NCBI GenBank assembly: GCA_940671915.1
Contig: CALNVZ010003426.1
Span: 33,722,731 to 33,786,730, forward strand
DNA from: Paracentrotus lividus
Taxonomy: Eukaryota; Echinodermata; Echinoidea; Camarodonta; Echinidae
Reading direction: 5' to 3'
DNA length: 64,000 bases
Made by a program: the position numbers and the translations under genes. This document shows positions 1 through 11,369 of this stretch, one piece after another. Under the pieces are notes generated by a model that worked only from the letters and a program-made list of their open reading frames with translations, was not told where the DNA came from and did no database searches. Numbering within the stretch: the first letter of the stretch is position 1; each line of letters starts with the position of its first letter.

Positions 1-1122
1 TAGAAGTGGTGGCCACTTTTCCAGGTAATAATACAAGGATCTTTAAAATTAAAAGGAATTTACAACCATATACCATGAAGTACCAAATAAGTGGGGTTTT
101 TTTAATGAATGCAATATAGCTCTTAGTTTGGTGATTGGAGGTTTTTGATGAAGAAAATGTGTGTCTTTCCAAATGGACAAGATATTAGTTAAATGCTCTG
201 AAGATAAAATTATCGTGATATATGAACTTGGTTTGATAATGAATGTCTTCATTAATACAGATATAACAAACTCAAACGCCGTCTTACATCTATACTAAAC
301 ACAACACAGACAAAATACAGCATAATATGGCATAAGAATGTCGCTTGAAGCACTCGAAAACAATTTGTAAAAATTGAGGTCTTTTGAAAAAGATAAAAGA
401 GAGAAGATTGGTTTTCAAGCTAAAAGAATACATGTTCATTTACAAATGATACCGGAACATGGACATTATCAAATTTATGATAACGAATGAATTGAATATG
501 AAGAATATAGGTTCATTCAAAATGACTTATATTTAAATGATTACTTTATTTTTTTATTTTATTTGCCAGGCGACAAAATATCTTTAAAAATATATATTAC
601 ATTATAATGATTATAGTTACCTTTCTTCAATAACGATAACAAGACACAAACGTGTCGTACAATGGTGAAATTCATTTCTTTTAACAGTAAGATAGAATAA
701 AGATATTGACCGGGAGATACACGCATGAAGATTGCAAATTAGGGCCCTTGCATCATATTCTGCATAATGCAAATACTAATTGCTTAACAGGACAAGAAAT
801 TAAAACTTAGTAATCTAATCCAAATACAGTATGGCTAACCAACCTGTAGCTAACGATTCGATTTATTCATTTTTAATAACATCTGTGTGAACAAAAGCAA
901 AATGTGGTTGGAACCACTAGAAATCAAACAAAAATTATACAAATATATGTACTGTAAGTATATTTTACTAAAGGGTTCTATATAAGTAAAAAAAATACGT
1001 GATAGTTCATTAGGTCAATTTGGAGAATATACAGTACATTACTTAATATATTCTGAATTTCTGTTTTAAAATGTTTTAACGTGTTATGGAACTTTTATAA
1101 TAGGTGCATTCGGCTTTACGTA
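1..1122. repeat. Left end of tandem-duplicated block A, non-coding
   Basis: AT-rich sequence without a convincing ORF. It aligns base for base, with scattered small differences, to 27,726-28,859 in block B. The opening bases also resemble 20,021-20,110 and 35,187-35,275, so this junction sequence recurs at each unit boundary. It lies downstream of the minus-strand death-domain gene, on its 3' side. No function is visible beyond being part of the duplicated unit. Confidence 0.85.
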
Positions 1123-2496
1123 GGGTACATGCAGGTAATATGGGCCCCCTAAGCTCATTTGCCTAATTTGCATACACTGTAAAAAAAAAAAAAAAAAAAG
1201 GTTAAACTCGCAAGAAAATGAGTAAACTAATGCTTTACTCCCAACGGAGTAAACTAATGCTTTACTCCCAACGGAGTAAATTTTGTTTACTCTTAACAGA
1301 GTCAAAGGTAACTCGCAAGAAAATGAGTAAACTAATGGTTAATGGTTTACTCCTTTTGAAGCTAGGATTACGAATCGATACATAGATGACTAAAAGTTAC
1401 TCTTTTCTGAGTAACATTTAGCTCAACCGCATGAGTAATATTTTTTACTCAGTAACATTTAGCTCAACCGCATGTGTAATATTTTTTACTCAATTTCACG
1501 CGAGTTACCTTTTTGCTCAATATTGGGTAAGATTTTATTCATTTTTTTTAGAGTGTAAAATTACGAAATGACACACAGTCTAATCTTTGTTTATATGAAT
1601 CAATAACTACTGCTCTAACTTTTATTCAGAAGAAAAACAATTGTCACCAACCCCCCTGTCTGCAATATTCAAATGTTGACGTCATTACCAAAGTGCCCAT
1701 ATTACCTGCATGTGCAGGTAATATGGGCACATGTATTTAATGTATGTTTTAAAAACTACAATGACTCTACCATGTCTGGAATTTGCTTAAAATGTTGAAA
1801 ATCATTAACTTTAAGATATAATTTGAAATTATAAGACCCTTCAGTAAATCCTTTGATTATATATTTCATTGTTATGTATTTTGTATTTTATTTCCTTTTT
1901 TGATAATCTTTAAATATTATTTTCATCATACAAGTCAATATAGGCCTACAATAAGTTATTTATATTAATCATATACTGTGAATATACCCAAAAAAATCGT
2001 AGCAAAGAGATTGATGCCTCATCCCAATACTAAGTACCAGAATCACTTCCGCCATTTTGGATGTCCCATATTACCTGCACTAATGCTGCTGTGTCAGGCA
2101 AGCATTCAATGCCACATTGCACCCCTTCACTAAAACAAATTGACCTGTACACGCTAGTATGATCAAAATGAAATTATAAGCTTACTAAATATACAAAACA
2201 ATTGAGGTTACCCCCTCAAACACTCTTTCACCATCACATTCTGTGAAATATCAAATTTTACATCAGGGTAAAAAAATGCCGTAAGTTTTACCTACCTTGT
2301 TGGTTTTCAACAGTTTTTTCAGAGAAATTTCGGCATCAGATGCTCTCACGACGATATATTTGCGTATACAGTTCATATGAACAACATTATAGTGCTCACA
2401 CCGGTCACCGGTCACCGGTCACCGGTCGACGGTCACGACATGATTTGCTTCAGGTGGACCATATTACCTGCTTGCCCATATTACCTGCATGTACCC
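1123..2496. mobile_element. TA-target DNA transposon, non-autonomous, 23-bp perfect TIRs
   Basis: Both ends carry a perfect 23-bp inverted repeat that begins GGGTACATGCAGGTAATATG (1,123-1,145 and 2,474-2,496). A TA dinucleotide flanks each side (1,121-1,122 and 2,497-2,498). Block B, around 28,858, reads straight across with a single TA, so this is an insertion with its empty site in the same window. The core CCATATTACCTGC recurs at least four more times inside, including a near-perfect palindrome at 1,693-1,730. Other internal repeats are a doubled 28-bp unit near 1,218-1,274 and a 7-bp ACCGGTC tandem at about 2,399-2,427. No transposase ORF is present. A TA target is typical of Tc1/mariner-type elements, but the TIR was not matched to a named family. 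Confidence 0.85.
1693..1730. repeat. Internal 18-bp palindrome of the 1,123-2,496 element
   Basis: Left arm GTGCCCATATTACCTGCA and its exact reverse complement are separated by TG. The arm contains the element's terminal motif, so this looks like two terminal repeats placed head to head. It could be a scar of a nested copy or a reiterated transposase-binding site. Confidence 0.85.
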
Positions 2497-2498
2497 TA

Positions 2499-2845
2499 AA
2501 CGGTTTGAATACAGTCAATTATATCCGAATGTTTTTTCTTTAGTCCATCTATTCAAAGAGCAGACAGGGAGGCAAATTTTTAAACAAAAAGTAAAAAATT
2601 TGACACAAAATAGGTACGTGTATGTCACGCTGCTAATCCTGATATTTTTAGATACCATATAATACATGCTCCCTCAGTGAAATATAGATTTATGCCAACC
2701 ATCAAAGAATGGGAAAGATAAAATAAAAGACAAATGGTGCAAGAGTAAAAAAGCTAAGCGAAAATTATGAAAACAAACACAATAAGTACCGTGCAACATG
2801 AGTGAGCATTTTATTGATGGTGTGTTTCTATTGGGTACCTTCCTG
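2499..2845. other. 3' flank of death-domain gene copy A
   Basis: Colinear with 28,861-29,207 of block B. On the minus strand AATAAA (plus-strand TTTATT at 2,809-2,814) lies about 32 bases past the stop codon. It is a candidate polyadenylation signal, conserved in the other copy at 29,172-29,177. Nothing else is seen. Confidence 0.45.
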
Positions 2846-3116
2846 TTAAGAAGGAAGAAGCCTATGGCGGACACCTCCAAGCTCAGCATCATCAAGAGCT
2901 TTAGCAAGTTCAGACTCACTTCCTCCAGTTTTATCCTTCCAAATACCCAAACACTCTCTTGTTGCCTTCTGGAAGTTATTCCCATTACTAGCGAGGATGG
3001 ATTGAATTCTAGTGTATTCCTCAGGTAAGAGCTTATTGAAGAAGGTGATGTATTTGTCGTGTGGGATTCTCTTAGTCAAATCATCCAGCCAGCCATCTGT
3101 GACACTGCCTTTACGT
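2846..3116 (-). CDS. Death-domain gene copy A, 3' exon (second death domain)
   Basis: On the minus strand the open frame runs from a splice-acceptor-like TTTAATCAG at 3,117 to a stop at 2,846 and reads through WLDDLTKRIPHDKYITFF to VRHRLLPS. The segment ECLGIWKDKTGG followed by VAKAL/LAKAL-type residues matches the helix 5-helix 6 signature of death-fold domains: a leucine-rich helix, the W, then a small-residue turn and another leucine helix. Death domains are protein-interaction modules of apoptosis and innate signalling. The 5' exon is taken to be 13,422-13,701, giving a two-death-domain adaptor with no catalytic domain visible. Splice phase is uncertain. The 5' exon donor leaves one base, which fits an alternative acceptor at 3,097 (GTCACAG) rather than 3,117, unless there is an intervening exon. 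Copy B (29,208-29,478) differs at a few residues and both are open. Confidence 0.65.
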
Positions 3117-3749
3117 CTGATTAAAGAAAATTATAAACATTATGTTTCTTAATTTTTCTTGCTGAAACTGCTTAAAATCAATTTTAAAAATGAGCTTGTA
3201 AACTATTGCGATTCTTTTAACAGGCGATTGTGCGATTTCTACCCGGCAACGAGGGTATCGCCCTTTGCATTGTGAGTTGTCCTGTAGTAAAAGTTCCTGT
3301 CCCATAGGAGGCGATTGTTGTGGCGACAACCTAGGAACCAGCTGTCGTCACCATACGCAGGTCCAATCGCCTATCTGTTTGTGAATTATCGAGTATGTTG
3401 CCAAAAGAGACGTAACAAAATTCAGTTTACCGCTGGATTTTCAACGAGTTAAATAATAACCAGCGTCAGTTAGGTTGACGTCAATGACCGAAACCTATCT
3501 TCTCTTGACACGACAAGATGCTATCGTAGATATAGGCAACGGCGGCCAGTTGTATAGGTTGCCGCGCGACTGTGTACGTTGCACCACCGAACCAAATGGC
3601 CGATGAAAGCTGCTGCGGCCTTAAGTTTGTCCCCAACTAAATTCACGAAAAATTAGGCTTGACCTCCTATTCGTACAGTTTCAAAATTTTCAAAATTTAC
3701 TCGAGAACGAAATTATGCTCCGCGTCTTTTGGTGGACTGATAAAACAGC
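3117..3749. repeat. Old truncated TAA-type element relic in the death-domain intron
   Basis: From about 3,296 the sequence resembles the inner parts of the 3,966-4,812 element (motif GGCGATTGTTGTGGCGACAA and the following 300 bases) but is more diverged. The same relic occurs in block B (29,667-29,862 and 30,937-31,240), so it predates the block duplication. No coding content is seen. Confidence 0.65.
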
Positions 3750-3965
3750 TAATGCTACAGTCACAAAGGCACTTACGTATAGTTACGTCTTTGTTGTTTT
3801 AATTTTATTTCATCTTTTGTTCTATAATTTCTTATGTATTTCTTTGTTTTATTGGATGAACGAAATTATCAATATTTCCACTGCTGACCATGACGAGAAG
3901 GCATCCGTGGGCATCCGCCGAAAAGAAAATAATTTTTGGACGCAACCGGACGTAACTCAACGTAA

Positions 3966-4812
3966 AGGGCCTGTCCCACAGAAGGCGATCGTTGTGGCGA
4001 CAACCTACGAACTACTCTTTAGTACCCATCGCCACCATGCGCAGGTCCAATCGCCTATAAGATCGTGAATTATCTCGTATGTCGCCAACGAATACATCGC
4101 AAAATTCTGTTCGCCGCTGGTTTCTCAACAAGTTAAACAATAGCTGGCGTCAGTTGGGTTGACGTCAATGACCGTAGACTGTCTTCTCTTGCCGCGACAA
4201 GGTGCTATCGTAGATTGTCGCCAGATAGAACATGTTTAGCAGAGCGGAACGGCGGCCAGTTGTAGGTTGCCGCGCTCCAGCGTACGTTGCACGCATCGCT
4301 GAACCGAACGGACAGTGAAATTTAGGCTGCTACGGCCTTTGTCGCCACCTATATTCACCAAAATAAGGATCGGCCTCCCTTTCAGATACTGTACAGTCGC
4401 CGCAAATTTTTGAAATTTTCAAAAATCACTCACGACCCAAATTATAATGCGCGACTGAGAGGACTATCACGTACTTAAAGGCGACAGGCCGCCATCAGGT
4501 AGAAAACACTCGATCGCCTGTGTCAGCCGCAACGATCGCCACAGTTCGCTAGTTCATATTTTGGTCGATTTTAAGTTGCGACAAGAGAAGACGAGCCGCG
4601 ATATACGCGAAGGTCGAGGCTATTGTATTATCGGATACCAGCTATTGTTAGCCTATTATTTGCGTGGAAGCAAGTCGTTGTCGTAGCCTATCGTAGACAG
4701 AGTCGTAGATACGTATATGATCTTCGGTCACCTACGATTCTGACACGATTCTGGCAGGTTCTAACATGCATAGGTTGTCGCCACAACGATCGCCTCCTGT
4801 GGGACAGGCCCT
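3966..4812. mobile_element. 847-bp TAA-target element with 42-bp TIRs
   Basis: The terminal repeats start AGGGCCTGTCCCACAG and run 42 bp with one mismatch. The flanks are TAA at 3,963-3,965 and 4,813-4,815. The interior is comparatively GC-rich and has no transposase ORF. An inverted relative lies at 5,305-5,985 and a degraded one at about 3,296-3,749. Target and TIR style suggest a PIF/Harbinger-type non-autonomous element (inference). Confidence 0.8.
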
Positions 4813-4815
4813 TAA

Positions 4816-5278
4816 AGGCGGTCCTGCACGAGCATCGCTAAGCTAAAACGAGGACTGAAGATGCAATTTGTGTGCAAGCCGCCATTGTTCCACGAATATT
4901 CGCGAAGAGCATGGCTTAATTTGCATACGGTTTTATGCAAACACAAGCCAGCCAATCGCGATCGCTCTGCATGTGAGTCCGATCAGCTTACAAGCGTGTG
5001 TGTGTGTGTGTGTGTATAGAGCACTGTATCAATGTTCGGATCTTGAAATGTATATGCATCGCTACCTTCTCGCTTGCACAACTCGAGCATGCGAGCAGTC
5101 GAATCAATGCCGATAACAAATTGTCTCATGACTTCGGCAATCGTTCGGGCGTTCTAGCTTTCGGTTTTTGGACCACTGCGTAAGACTCGCACATCGTTGG
5201 TATGAATGGGCAGCTTGCAATGTTCGTTACCGCGTACGTATTTTGAACTCCCTCTACACTATGAGGAACGTGCATCTT
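4816..5278. mobile_element. 463-bp segment bounded by TAA, possible degenerate element
   Basis: Bounded by TAA on both sides (4,813-4,815 and 5,279-5,281), and inserted next to the preceding element inside the same host MITE. The ends (AGGCGGTCCTGCACG and the complement of CGTGCATCTT) share only a weak TGCACG inverted match. A (GT)n tract lies at 4,998-5,016. It has no credible ORF. Confidence 0.4.
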
Positions 5279-5304
5279 TAAGTGTCTGTGTGACTGTAGC
5301 ATAA

Positions 5305-5985
5305 AGGGCCTGTCCCACAGAAGGCGATCGTTGTGGCGACAACCTAAGCATGTTAGAACCTGCCAGAATCGTGTCAGAATCGTAGGTGACCGAAGATCAT
5401 CTACGTATCTACGACTCTGTCCACGATAGGCTACGACAACGACTTGCTTCCACGCAAACAATAGGCTAACAAAAGTTAGCCTCGACCTTCGCGCATCTCG
5501 CGGCTCGACTTCTCTTGTCGCAGCTTAAAATCAACTAAAATATGAACTTGCGTACTGTGGCGATCCTTACGACTGACACAGGCGATCAAGTGTTTTCTAC
5601 CTGATGGCGGCCTGTCGCCTTTAGGTTCGTGATAGTCCTCTCAGTCGCGCATCATAATTTGGGTCGTGAGAGATTTTTGAAAATTTCTTACAACTGGCCG
5701 CCGTTCCGCTTTGCTAAACATGTTCTATCTGGCGACAATCTACGATAGTACCTTGCCGCGACAAGAGAAGACAGGGCTACGGTCATTGACGTCAACCCAA
5801 CTGACGCCGGCTATTGTTTAACTTGTTGAGAAACCAGCGGCGAACAGAATTTTGCTACTTATTTGTTGGCGACAGACGCAATAATTCACGATCTTATAGG
5901 CGATTGGGCCTGCGCATGGTGGCGATGGGTACTAAAAAGTAGTTCGCAGGTTGTCGCCACAACGATCGCCTTCTGTGGGACAGGC
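5305..5985. mobile_element. 681-bp relative of the 3,966-4,812 element, inverted, right tip lost
   Basis: Begins AGGGCCTGTCCCACAGAAGG after TAA (5,302-5,304). The sequence that follows is the reverse complement of the right interior of 3,966-4,812. The right TIR ends at GGGACAGGC and runs into duplicated host sequence shared with 31,244 onward, so the last few bases and the right target copy are missing. Confidence 0.7.
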
Positions 5986-7374
5986 GGTTGGGTTGCGAGT
6001 AATTTTTTAAACTTTCAAAAGTAATTAGCGACTATACGATATAGGCATACCCTTACAAAAATGTCCTGTGGTATTCCTATGGTATTTCTGAATGTCCTGT
6101 GGTATTCATATGGTATTTCTGAATGTCCTTGTGGTTTCCTATGGCATTTCATGGTACAATCAAATACCATAGAAGTACCATAGGGAAATACCACACAGGA
6201 AAAGGGTACCATAAGAATACCATCGCAGTGCTGTGGTATTTGCAAATACATATGTATGGTATTGCTGTATGGTTTTTGGCACAAATACCAATATATCAGT
6301 ATGATGACGATGCACGTCGAAAGTGACGCACATTCCAATTTTTGAAATCCATTTTATTTGATATTATTGATCCCTGATTCATTGCCTTGAATTTGATATA
6401 TAACCCGACTGTAGGGTAATAGAAGTGGAGATATTAGCCTCTGAACGCGAGGAGAATTGTGCTCTTGGAAATCAAAATCAGAGAAAAACGTCTGCGAAGT
6501 TTGACTTCCTTTGTACCCCGCGCCAGAAAAATAAGAACACTCTGTCACCGCTGTACTCACCGAAATGCCCTAGCAACCACTTGTTACAAAGGTGAACGAT
6601 TGACCAATGAGAGTCTGCATTCAGGTATACAGAGACAATACTCGTCCGTCACGCAAGATCGAGCAAGCGCAGCAAGTGGAAATAACGTGATGTTGTTTCA
6701 AAAAAAAAAAAAAAAAAGAAGCTGAATTTGCTTAGTTGTTTTATACTTCGTCAAATAAATAAAAACATCATGCTCTTAATTTATTGTTTAAGAAAAAGTC
6801 CGCTCTTTTAAGAAAAGTGTTTACCAATCCTGGCGCTAAATTAGTTAGAAACAAACATATTTTAAAACCTTTTTTGGGGTTTTATTCCGATGTTTGCGTG
6901 CGTTCTTTGAATGTCGAACCGCTATACTCTTACTCATAATAAAGCGAGTCATTTTGATCTGAACTCTGTTGGAAATTTTGAACATAATAGTGGTCTATAG
7001 ACTAAATTATTCTTGTACAGGGTCTATTATATTCTTTGAATAAGTATATGATAGAATAAGCCTCCAAAAATGTTTTAATAAATTATTTGCGCCTCACGAA
7101 TGTATTTAGAATTTTCTCTGATCACGTTTTATGAGTGGCTAGGTTAGCTTAAGACAATGAAAATAAAAACGTAAATGATTTGCTCGATCTCGTCTTTTAT
7201 TGATCAAACTTGTTACCAGTAATAAGAAGATATTAATAATTTTTAGAAATGAATTATTTTAAGAGTAAATCGTATTTTGTTTCGTCGTGTTTAGTAAAAC
7301 GCTACTTTCTTAAACACATTACTTTGTAAAATAAACTGCAGAAATTTGCTAGTAGCTATGGGTGCTATCTCACC

Positions 7375-7567
7375 TCGCGGAGACGTCTCCGCGACAGAAT
7401 ACAAATTTCGTCTCCGCGACGGATAAATAGTATTAGAGGACTCCCGAGACGCTTCAGCGGCAATTTATGAAGAGAAATCCGTCTCCGTATATTCAGGAGA
7501 CGTCTCTAATACTATTTATTCTTCGCGGAAACAAAACTTCTATTCTCTTTTGCGGAGACGTCTCCGC
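7375..7567. repeat. Foldback with GC-rich palindromes
   Basis: A 20-bp perfect palindrome TCGCGGAGACGTCTCCGCGA lies at 7,375-7,394, and a second copy of its 16-bp core at 7,552-7,567. Sequences between them (for example AATAGTATTAGAG at about 7,424 and TCTAATACTATT near 7,503) are mutually inverted, so the roughly 190-bp block can fold as one hairpin. It lies inside the 6-kb element. Confidence 0.75.
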
Positions 7568-8488
7568 GACGTCTCAACAACTCGTCTCAAACTTGTTTCT
7601 AAGCCGTCTTAAAGTTGTTTCAAAGTAGTTCCCAAAAAGTGAAATACCAGCCGCAGTTATAAACTAGATTGATTTGCCACTCCCCCCCCCCCCTGCTCAT
7701 TGGTTTCCACATAAAGCAATATCAACCAATTTTAAAACCATATTTTTTTTTCAATTTATAATTAGCATCTCTACGCGTCTTAAGACTTTAACCTAAATAC
7801 TTGTATCAGAAGTATATGATCACGTCACCTCTTTTGTGTGCTCTATGTTTCCCTGATGAAACCAAATTTGTTTATAGGGAGGTTTAATTCCCATCAGGAC
7901 AACAGATATCGCGGCCCCTAAAATAAAATGCTGAAATTAACATTCATTTGGATCCAGATAGCTAAGTCAAGCAATAAGTAGCTTTTCCCCACATAACCCC
8001 CCCCCCCACCCGATTGTTAGATTTGACATTCGTTGCGTGCTCCGCTATCCCGGATGAAACAGCTTTATTCACAGCAGGTTGTGTGGCATCGCACAGCTGA
8101 GTGCAGCTAAAGAGAGTTTAGTTCGCTATTCGCTCACAAAAACGAAACAAAAAGCCATAGAAATCACACAACACATGACCGTGAACGTCCAACAAACAAA
8201 GCCATGCGTTGCTAAGGGCGAGCTAAACGGAGAGGGGAATGAGCGTGGACGTGCGCTGTGTATGTCCGGGAAAAAAATTATGACCGAAAAAAACACTCGC
8301 AGAAAAACTGCTTTTTTACCACTTTCCCGTTATCATTTTCACTCATTTTTTTTACAGAGCAAAGATGAAGCATGGTAAACCAGAAAATAATTAAAAAAAA
8401 TTTCCTCAAAATTTGAGTTTTTATTAGTTTGTCGATTTACTCGGATCTTTGATCTGCGACTTCTCTCTCATTTCGACAGACGTATCAC

Positions 8489-10118
8489 ATATGTATGGTA
8501 TTTCTGTATGTTTTTTTGGCACAAATACCATTATGTATGGTATTTCTGTATGGTTTTTTGGCACAAATACCTATGTATGGTATTGCTGTATGGTTTCTGG
8601 CACAAATACCATACGTATGGTATTTCTGTATGTTTTTTGGCACAAATACCATACATGGTATTTCTGTATGTTTTTTTTGGCACAAATACCATATGTATGG
8701 TTTTGCTGTATGGTTTTTGGCACAAATACCATATGTATGGTATTTCTGTATGGTTTTTTTGGCACAAATACCATATGTATGGTTTTGCTGTATGGTTTTT
8801 TGGCACAAATACATATGTATGGTATTGCTGTATGGTTTTTGGCACAAATACATATGTATGGTATTTCTGTATGGTTTTTTGGCACAAATACCATATGATG
8901 GTATTTCTGTATGTTTTTTGGCACAAATACACATATGCATGGTATTTCTGTATGGTTTTTTTGGCACAATACATATGTATGGTTTTGCTGTATGGTTTTT
9001 TGCACAAATACCATATGTATGGTATTGCTGTATGGTTTTTTGGCACAAATACCATATGTATGGTATTTCTGTATGGTTTTTTGGCACAAATACCAATGTA
9101 TGGTATTTCTGTAGTGGTTCACAATGCATGGTTTTCTGTATGGTTTTTTTGGCACAAATCCATATGTATGGTTTTGCTGTATGGTTTTTGGCACAAATAC
9201 CATATGTATTTCTGTATGGTTTTTTGGCACAAATACCATATGTATGGTATTTCTGTATGGTTTTTGGCACAAATACCATATGTATGGTTTTTTGCACAAT
9301 ACCATATGTATGGTATTTCTGTATGGTTTTTTGGCAAATACCATTCATGTATGGTATTTCTGTATGGTTTTTTTGGCACAAATACCATATGTATGGTATT
9401 TCTGTATGTTTTTTTGGCACAAATACCATATGCATGGTATTTCTGTATGGTTTTTTGGCACAAAATACCATATGTATGGTATTTCTGTAGGTTTTTTGGC
9501 ACAAATACCAATATGTATGGTTTTTTTGCAAAATACCATATGTATGGTATTGCTGTATGGTTTTTTGGCACAAATACCATATGTATGGTATTTCTGTATG
9601 GTTTTTTGGCCAAATACCATATGTATTGGTATTTCTGTATGTTTTTTTGGCACAAATCCATATGCATGGTATTTCTGTATGGTTTTTTTTGGCACAATAC
9701 AACATATGTATGTTTTGCTGTATGGTTTTTTGCACAAATACCTATGTATGGTATTGCTGTATGGTTTTTTGGCACAAATACCATATGTATGGTATTTCTG
9801 TATGGTTTTTTGGCACACAATACCATATGTATGGTATTTCTGTATGGTTTTTGGCACAAATACCATATGCATGGTATTTCTGTATGTTTTTTTTTGGCAC
9901 AAATACCATATGTATGGTTTTGCTGTATGGTTTTTTGGCACAATAACCATATGTTATTTCTGTATGGTTTTTTTGGCACAAATACCATATGTGATGTATT
10001 TCTGTATGGTTTTTTGGCACAAATACCATATGTATTGGTTTTTTGCACAAATACCATAGATGGTATTGCTGTATGGTTTTCTGGCACAAATACACATGTA
10101 TTACCACATGTATGGTAT
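8489..10118. repeat. 41-bp minisatellite array, about 40 units
   Basis: Repeated unit of roughly 41 bp: TATTTCTGTATGG, a T-run of 5 to 8, GGCACAAATACC, then ATATGTATGG. Each junction forms the palindrome ATACCATATGTATGGTAT. Unit variants alternate TATTTCTG, TATTGCTG and TTTTGCTG. T-run length and small indels vary widely, which may be real or reflect sequencing error. Long open frames on both strands are periodic artefacts rich in CMVFLYGF or TIQKYHTYG-like repeats and are not annotated as genes. Confidence 0.95.
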
Positions 10119-11330
10119 TTAAATCATTGTATTGTTATTTATTGTGAGAGCGCGAAGCGCGAGCTAAAATTTTGCTCTATTAAACATTAAATTCATGTAT
10201 TCACTAGCTGATAATCACTACTCTTAAGAAAATACAATTACGAAGATCGATTAAAATCTCATAAATCAACGTTTTACAAGTATATATATATGTTTGTAAT
10301 CCCTTTCTGAATATGGTCACTTTTATAACGATACGGACCTGAAAACAAGAATTTAAAGAAATGTAAAGTTTATTTCCATCACATTTGGACAAGTGGGCAA
10401 ATACAAATTTATCCAAATTATTTAGAAATAAAACAAATGTGAAGCTTTGAAAATGAAGGGACATGTCCCCTGATTGCCGCCAAATTTAGAGAGAGCAATT
10501 AATTATACACTAGATCGGAATAAATAAAGCACCCCAAAGAGACATAATATATAGGCTAATATCCAAAATTCACAATAGAATGAACCTACCCACACATTAT
10601 ACCAAAGTTACAAATAAAGCGTTGTAACAAATAAAAGAATAAATGAATATAGGGACCTGAAGAAAGATTATTAGTTTAATTATTGTCTGGTGTTTTTGTT
10701 TTAAGCGAAGCGCGAGCCGAAATTTTTGCTTTTTAATGACCTGAACTTGGTACAATTTTACGCACACTGTGCCTCTTCGTCTATTATATGTACATTATAT
10801 TTTTCTTAAGCTTTGTGGACGACATCCCCAGAAAACGAAAATCGATGGGGGGGGGGAACTCGATCGTCCCCGTCCACCGGGACGCCGCCCAATCCGTTGT
10901 GTAGTATTGTCACAGGATATTTTTTTCTAAGGGATAGTTTCTTACAGGAATTGACTAAGTGGTGTTTGACCTAGTCGACTTGATTAGACGAAATGGGAAT
11001 TAATTAGACCAAATGGTAATTTGACGAACTGATTGAAGACAAACATCAACAGGGATGAAACCACGGGCATTAGTCAAAGTGGATTTATGGAAGTTTACTG
11101 CTGAAGTTGGTAGTCGTATGGAATCCTTAGTGGTACTTCGTGTGGTACTATGGTAATTAGCTCATTTGCATACAATGTTTTTGTATGCACAAATCAGATT
11201 ATGTGAAGCTTACCTCGTTAACTAGTAATTGCCTGCATATTAATTATTTCTTTTAGGGAAATATATTTCCTAAACACAAAGTAAACAAGAGCGATAGTTT
11301 TGACATTTGCATTATATCAAGAAATATAGA
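10119..11330. other. Unique AT-rich interior of the 6-kb element
   Basis: No gene recognised. It contains GAGCGCGAAGCGCGAG at about 10,148-10,163 and a shorter form at about 10,705. Near 10,837-10,895 is a G-run followed by a C-rich stretch, resembling the ends of the hAT-like elements at 19,141 and 20,608. It may therefore include decayed fragments of that family. Confidence 0.4.
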
Positions 11331-11369
11331 AAATAACTAACTGTGACCAAAATATTTTTGCTAAATAGT

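Larger units (their letters stand above)
3753..5301. mobile_element. 233-bp-family TAA-target MITE, interrupted
   Basis: Starts TGCTACAGTCAC at 3,753 and ends GTGACTGTAGCA at 5,301, flanked by TAA (3,750-3,752 and 5,302-5,304). The body at 3,753-3,962 matches the intact copies at 12,118-12,350 and 12,374-12,606. It is split near its right end by two further TAA-flanked segments (3,966-4,812 and 4,816-5,278). A TWA target suggests PIF/Harbinger-type mobilisation (inference). No ORF is present. Confidence 0.75.

Noticed and set aside
3111-3329. Short ORF next to the death-domain exon (and its copy at 29,493-29,774)
   Set aside because: It lies in the degraded transposon relic, and its composition follows the repeat rather than a protein family.
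8489-10118. Possible CRISPR array
   Set aside because: Units are contiguous without unique spacers, and the context is animal DNA.
8485-10190. Long ORFs of 200-560 codons on both strands
   Set aside because: They exist in several frames and both strands at once and follow the 41-bp minisatellite exactly. The proteins are periodic low-complexity strings, so these are not genes.
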